Assembly: GCA_017451265.1 (NCBI GenBank)
Contig: JAFSPU010000002.1
Coordinates: forward strand, 1 to 64,000
DNA length: 64,000 bases
Reading direction: 5' to 3'
From: Clostridiales bacterium
Lineage (GTDB): Bacteria > Bacillota > Clostridia > Saccharofermentanales > Saccharofermentanaceae
Position numbers and translations under genes: made by a program. Shown piece by piece: positions 61,359 through 64,000 of this stretch (position 1 is its first letter; every line of letters starts with the position of its first letter). The notes beneath the pieces were generated by a model. That model made no database searches, was not told where the DNA came from, and worked only from the letters and a program-made list of their open reading frames with translations.

Positions 61359-62101
61359 CTGATAGAATCCTGCTGTATTACCGCGTAACTGTAAAGGCCG
61401 ATGCCTTCAGGTGCATCAGGATGATAGTCGTTCCACATATAGACGGATGTATCGACGTCTTCGAGAACAGACATGATGGTGTCGTTCGGATTGATGCAGA
61501 TCCTTCTGTCGTCTTCTGCGCACCATTCGATCATCGCTTCCACGAACTCATCACGGGTTTCATATGCCTCATCAGGGAAATTCAGGAAAGGCCAGGGCGT
61601 GATGAAATACATAGTCGAATCAGGAGATACTGAATCTATCATCTGCGAAAGTGTCTGAAGGTTGTCTATGAATTCTTCGACTGTGGCCGCTCCGAAAGCC
61701 TGATCGATATAAAGAACATCATTAATGCCGATTGCGATCACATATACGTCTGCCTGCGGATACTCATCGACGTCCCGTACGAGACTTACGGATGTCCATC
61801 CTGAGACAGATACATTTAATACCTCACCTGTTATGAATGTCTCGAGAGGCTGATACCAGGGGATACCATCAGTCGCCGCGCCTTCGGTAATACTGTCTCC
61901 GATAAAGCAGATTGTCTTACCGCTCTGCAGGTCCTCGAACAGCTGATTACGGTTGACCTGCACCTGCGTCTCGGAAGGCTCGGTCTCTTCTACTGAAGTT
62001 TCCGGAACATTATCTTCCATTATCTCAGTCTGCGGCTGCGCTGAGCACGCGGTGAGAGCAACGGAAAAACATAGTAATGATGTGACGATTGTTTTCTTCA
62101 T
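61355..62101 (-). CDS. SGNH/GDSL-type lipoprotein (second)
   Basis: The 248-residue protein has a lipoprotein signal (lipobox LTAC, Cys19), a Glu-rich linker, and SGNH blocks FIGDSITEG, SVSGWTS, IGINDVLY and DYHPD. It is likely a surface esterase. A TATAAT on the minus strand (62109-62114) is only 7 nt before the ATG and no ribosome binding site is seen, so its leader would be about one nucleotide. Confidence 0.83.
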   Translation of the reverse strand: MKKTIVTSLLCFSVALTACSAQPQTEIMEDNVPETSVEETEPSETQVQVNRNQLFEDLQSGKTICFIGDSITEGAATDGIPWYQPLETFITGEVLNVSVSGWTSVSLVRDVDEYPQADVYVIAIGINDVLYIDQAFGAATVEEFIDNLQTLSQMIDSVSPDSTMYFITPWPFLNFPDEAYETRDEFVEAMIEWCAEDDRRICINPNDTIMSVLEDVDTSVYMWNDYHPDAPEGIGLYSYAVIQQDSIR

Positions 62102-62108
62102 GCTTACA

Positions 62109-62114
62109 ATTATA
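62109..62114 (-). promoter_or_regulatory. -10 box with near-zero leader (SGNH lipoprotein gene)
   Basis: On the minus strand TATAAT is followed by TGTAAGC and the ATG. The predicted +1 is one base before the start codon. Confidence 0.5.
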
Positions 62115-62138
62115 CCTTAGATGTAATGAACATGAATA

Positions 62139-62167
62139 TTGCCAGTCTGACAGTGCGAGTTTAAAAT
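62139..62167 (+). promoter_or_regulatory. Promoter of the membrane diguanylate cyclase gene
   Basis: TTGCCA (62139-62144), a 17-nt spacer and TAAAAT (62162-62167) form a good housekeeping promoter. An AGAGGG site precedes the ATG at 62197. Confidence 0.65.
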
Positions 62168-62196
62168 ATACATAATTGTTTTCTTAAGAGGGCATT

Positions 62197-63276
62197 ATGG
62201 CAGTTACCGAGTATGTAATTCAAAATTGGGCTTTGCTTCTAGTTCTTCTGGGTTTCGCGACAGCCCTTATTTCGACAGTTTTCCTGGATAAGAAAACCAT
62301 ACACCGCTTATATGTTCTGATCACAGAAGTACTGATCCTTTCCATCTTGGTATTTATCGAATTCCATGTTGCAGAACAGGACAAACACACTTTATTAAGA
62401 TCCTTCCTGATAGCTGTAAGATACAGCACCACTCCGTTCCTTATTGCACAGATTATATTCACGATCATAAAGAAGCAGAGATGGTATGTCTTTATACCGG
62501 CTATAGTGCTCACTGCAATTGACTTCATTTCAATTCCTGCCGGTATAGTGTTCTATATCGATGACTTTGGCATTATGAGAAGGGGAGCTCTAGGCTTACT
62601 TCCGTATGTCGCAATCGGATTCTACTGCATATGGCTGATCATCTTAATGATCCGTCACAGTTCGAAGCAGTCTACAGAAAAAATACCAATTATTTATTTT
62701 GGCTTCGCTTTCTTAACAGGAATCATCATGCCGTTTCTGATAGGAAAAGAATATGCGCAGGTCTTCTGCGCCACGATTGCCATATCGATGTTTGTATACT
62801 ATGTTTTTCTGATTCTTCAGGTTACAAAGAGAGATCCTCTTACGGGACTTCTCAACCGTCAGGCATATTATTCGGATATAAAGAACGACCCTCAGGATAT
62901 CACGGCACTTGTATCGATTGATATGAATGGACTTAAGACCATTAACGATACCGAAGGGCATGCTGCCGGAGATATAGCGATATCCACCATTTCTGACTGT
63001 TTCCTGAGTGCCGTCAGGCGTAAGCAGCTTGTATACAGAGTTGGCGGCGACGAATTTGTAGTCGTATGCCGCAAGATTCCTGAAGACGAAGTTATCAAGC
63101 TCACCGAGCGCATACACGAAGCGGTTAATGCAACTAAATACAGCTGCTCGATCGGATACAGTTATTCTGCTGACGGCAAGAAATCGATCGATGAACTCTT
63201 AAGCGAATCCGATGCGAATATGTATACCGAAAAACAGCTTTACTACAAGCAGAACAACAAAACTCCGAGAACCTGA
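62197..63276 (+). CDS. Seven-helix membrane diguanylate cyclase
   Basis: The 359-residue protein has about seven membrane helices (1-205), probably a ligand-sensing module, and a GGDEF domain (about 212-350) with an intact GGDEF. The RxxD inhibitory site is replaced by RRKQ, so canonical product inhibition is unlikely. It should make c-di-GMP. It ends next to the stop of the converging SAP-domain gene. Confidence 0.87.
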   Translation: MAVTEYVIQNWALLLVLLGFATALISTVFLDKKTIHRLYVLITEVLILSILVFIEFHVAEQDKHTLLRSFLIAVRYSTTPFLIAQIIFTIIKKQRWYVFIPAIVLTAIDFISIPAGIVFYIDDFGIMRRGALGLLPYVAIGFYCIWLIILMIRHSSKQSTEKIPIIYFGFAFLTGIIMPFLIGKEYAQVFCATIAISMFVYYVFLILQVTKRDPLTGLLNRQAYYSDIKNDPQDITALVSIDMNGLKTINDTEGHAAGDIAISTISDCFLSAVRRKQLVYRVGGDEFVVVCRKIPEDEVIKLTERIHEAVNATKYSCSIGYSYSADGKKSIDELLSESDANMYTEKQLYYKQNNKTPRT

Positions 63277-63606
63277 TTATTCAGAGGCTGAGCTTAAGTC
63301 GGAATCCTCATACTCGTTGGACCCCGGCTGACTCTTCTTATACTTCCAGCACCTGATGGCCTCATCTAGAGTGTGTCCGGGTGTGATGTTTTCCACATTC
63401 CTTTTTATCGTTCTTTTCGTGCGGGTCAAAGTCTCGACTTTTCCCGTGTCGAGGAAGACCGCGATCCTGTCTGCAATCTCTGTCTTACTTCCGGATGCAG
63501 GCAGACCGTTCTCACGGCAGAAGTCCGTGAGCTCCTCCTTAAGCCAGTACCATCTTCGCAATTCCGCGCCGCTTAAGTTTTTATTCAGTTCCGGTCTTTC
63601 TGACAT
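63277..63606 (-). CDS. SAP-domain protein (DUF6434-like)
   Basis: From the ATG at 63606 the protein has 109 residues: MSERPELNKNL, then WYWLKEELTDFCRENGL and GSKTEIADRIAVFLDTG, a SAP-like helix-extended-helix for nucleic acid binding. A second small domain (about 75-105) resembles the DUF6434 region, and the tail is acidic. A longer frame to 63639 is possible. It overlaps the acetyltransferase gene upstream by 22 nt. Confidence 0.72.
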   Translation of the reverse strand: MSERPELNKNLSGAELRRWYWLKEELTDFCRENGLPASGSKTEIADRIAVFLDTGKVETLTRTKRTIKRNVENITPGHTLDEAIRCWKYKKSQPGSNEYEDSDLSSASE

Positions 63607-64000
63607 GTGGTTACTCTTCTTTCCTCTATAAAACCGCACTTAAGCGCTGTGTTTCTTGAGCCCATGTTCGCTTCGGCATGCGACCAGGCCGGCTTTCTTC
63701 CGCCTCTTATTATCTCGTCACACATCGTCTGTGCAAGAGCAGCTGCCAGTCCGTTCTTTCTGTATTCTTCGTAAGTCTCAACTCCGATGTCGACTTCCAC
63801 ATCACTTACGGCCGAAGAGAATGCGACAGCACAGATATTGTCTTCTTCCATCGCAACAAATCCGAAGCCATTATTCAGAAACTGCTCATTGTTTTCCCAC
63901 GAGAAAGAAGGAATAATCCTGCCCTTAATTCTCGTGATGTTATTTTTATCGATAGGAACTATGCGGAATCTGTCTGCGTTTATCGTTACCGGATCAGCAC
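63585..64000 (-). CDS. GNAT acetyltransferase, 5' end outside window
   Basis: The frame is open to the right edge, so the start is missing. The visible ~138 residues match the GNAT_acetyltran type: GRIIPSFSWENNEQF, then the CoA-binding part GVETYEEYRKNGLAAALAQ and WSHAEANMGSRNTALKCGF. It should acetylate a small molecule. An internal Met at 63851 is not the start, because the upstream residues belong to the domain. Confidence 0.8.
   Translation of the reverse strand, partial: ADPVTINADRFRIVPIDKNNITRIKGRIIPSFSWENNEQFLNNGFGFVAMEEDNICAVAFSSAVSDVEVDIGVETYEEYRKNGLAAALAQTMCDEIIRGGRKPAWSHAEANMGSRNTALKCGFIEERRVTTCQKDRN

Overview
The window reads as chromosome of an anaerobic, low-to-mid GC Gram-positive bacterium of the class Clostridia. 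Reasons: strong GGAGG-type ribosome binding sites, many short-overlap operons, lipoproteins with a Cys lipobox, NHLM/NHLP-type peptide export, Dlt-like wall acylation genes, RsbU/RsbW/RsbV-type partner switching, ThrE and SulP transporters, and tRNA genes with an encoded CCA. A gut or rumen Oscillospirales/Saccharofermentans-like member is my best guess, from general impression only. No prophage, insertion sequence, CRISPR array or rRNA is visible.

Layout. 1-4.7 kb: a FecR-domain surface protein (cut by the left edge), a CHASE2 class III nucleotide cyclase and an MBL-GAF-GGDEF protein, forming a cAMP/c-di-GMP signalling operon. 4.7-10.4 kb: an AlkZ-related protein, a DEDDh exonuclease with a zinc ribbon, a phosphoesterase and several membrane or unknown proteins. 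10.5-14.1 kb: a three-gene ABC-2 transporter divergent from an AraC regulator. 14.2-19 kb: a cyclase-family hydrolase, a P1 (DmpA/NylC-type) peptidase, a lipoprotein 5'-nucleotidase and MetY. 19.1-27.2 kb: partner-switching genes (RsbW-like kinase, acyltransferase, SpoIIE phosphatase, LysR, STAS protein) around a divergent ATP-grasp ligase and a MATE exporter that carries a decayed RsbW-like tail. 27.2-33 kb: ThrE-like, SulP, PepT and MgtE, with a probable 28-codon leader ORF before mgtE.

33.2-38.9 kb: a membrane protein, then a tightly overlapping four-gene operon (unknown, ClpP-like protease, VirD4-like coupling ATPase, unknown) divergent from an ECF sigma factor with a structured leader. 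This is one of two candidate undescribed systems. 38.9-39.3 kb: a gene-free stretch with interlocking inverted repeats, a tRNA remnant and tRNA-Ser(CGA). 39.4-47.4 kb: PAP2 phosphatase, DUF4214 lipoprotein, HisS, and a three-gene NHLM/NHLP export cassette with no visible precursor peptide. 47.4-48.3 kb: rplM-rpsI.

48.4-57.5 kb: an eight-gene operon joining three tandem paralogous membrane-anchored transglutaminase-like proteins to a DltA/ACP/MBOAT/SGNH acylation cassette, the second candidate system. 57.5-64 kb: a radical SAM protein, thioredoxin, a YdcF-like lipoprotein, two SGNH lipoproteins, tRNA-Gly(GCC), a HAD phosphatase, a membrane diguanylate cyclase, a SAP-domain protein and a GNAT acetyltransferase cut by the right edge.

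Three genes (6160 minus, 23361 plus, 57501 plus) have a -10 box whose predicted start site is exactly the A of the ATG, with no ribosome binding site, so leaderless translation seems to be used here.
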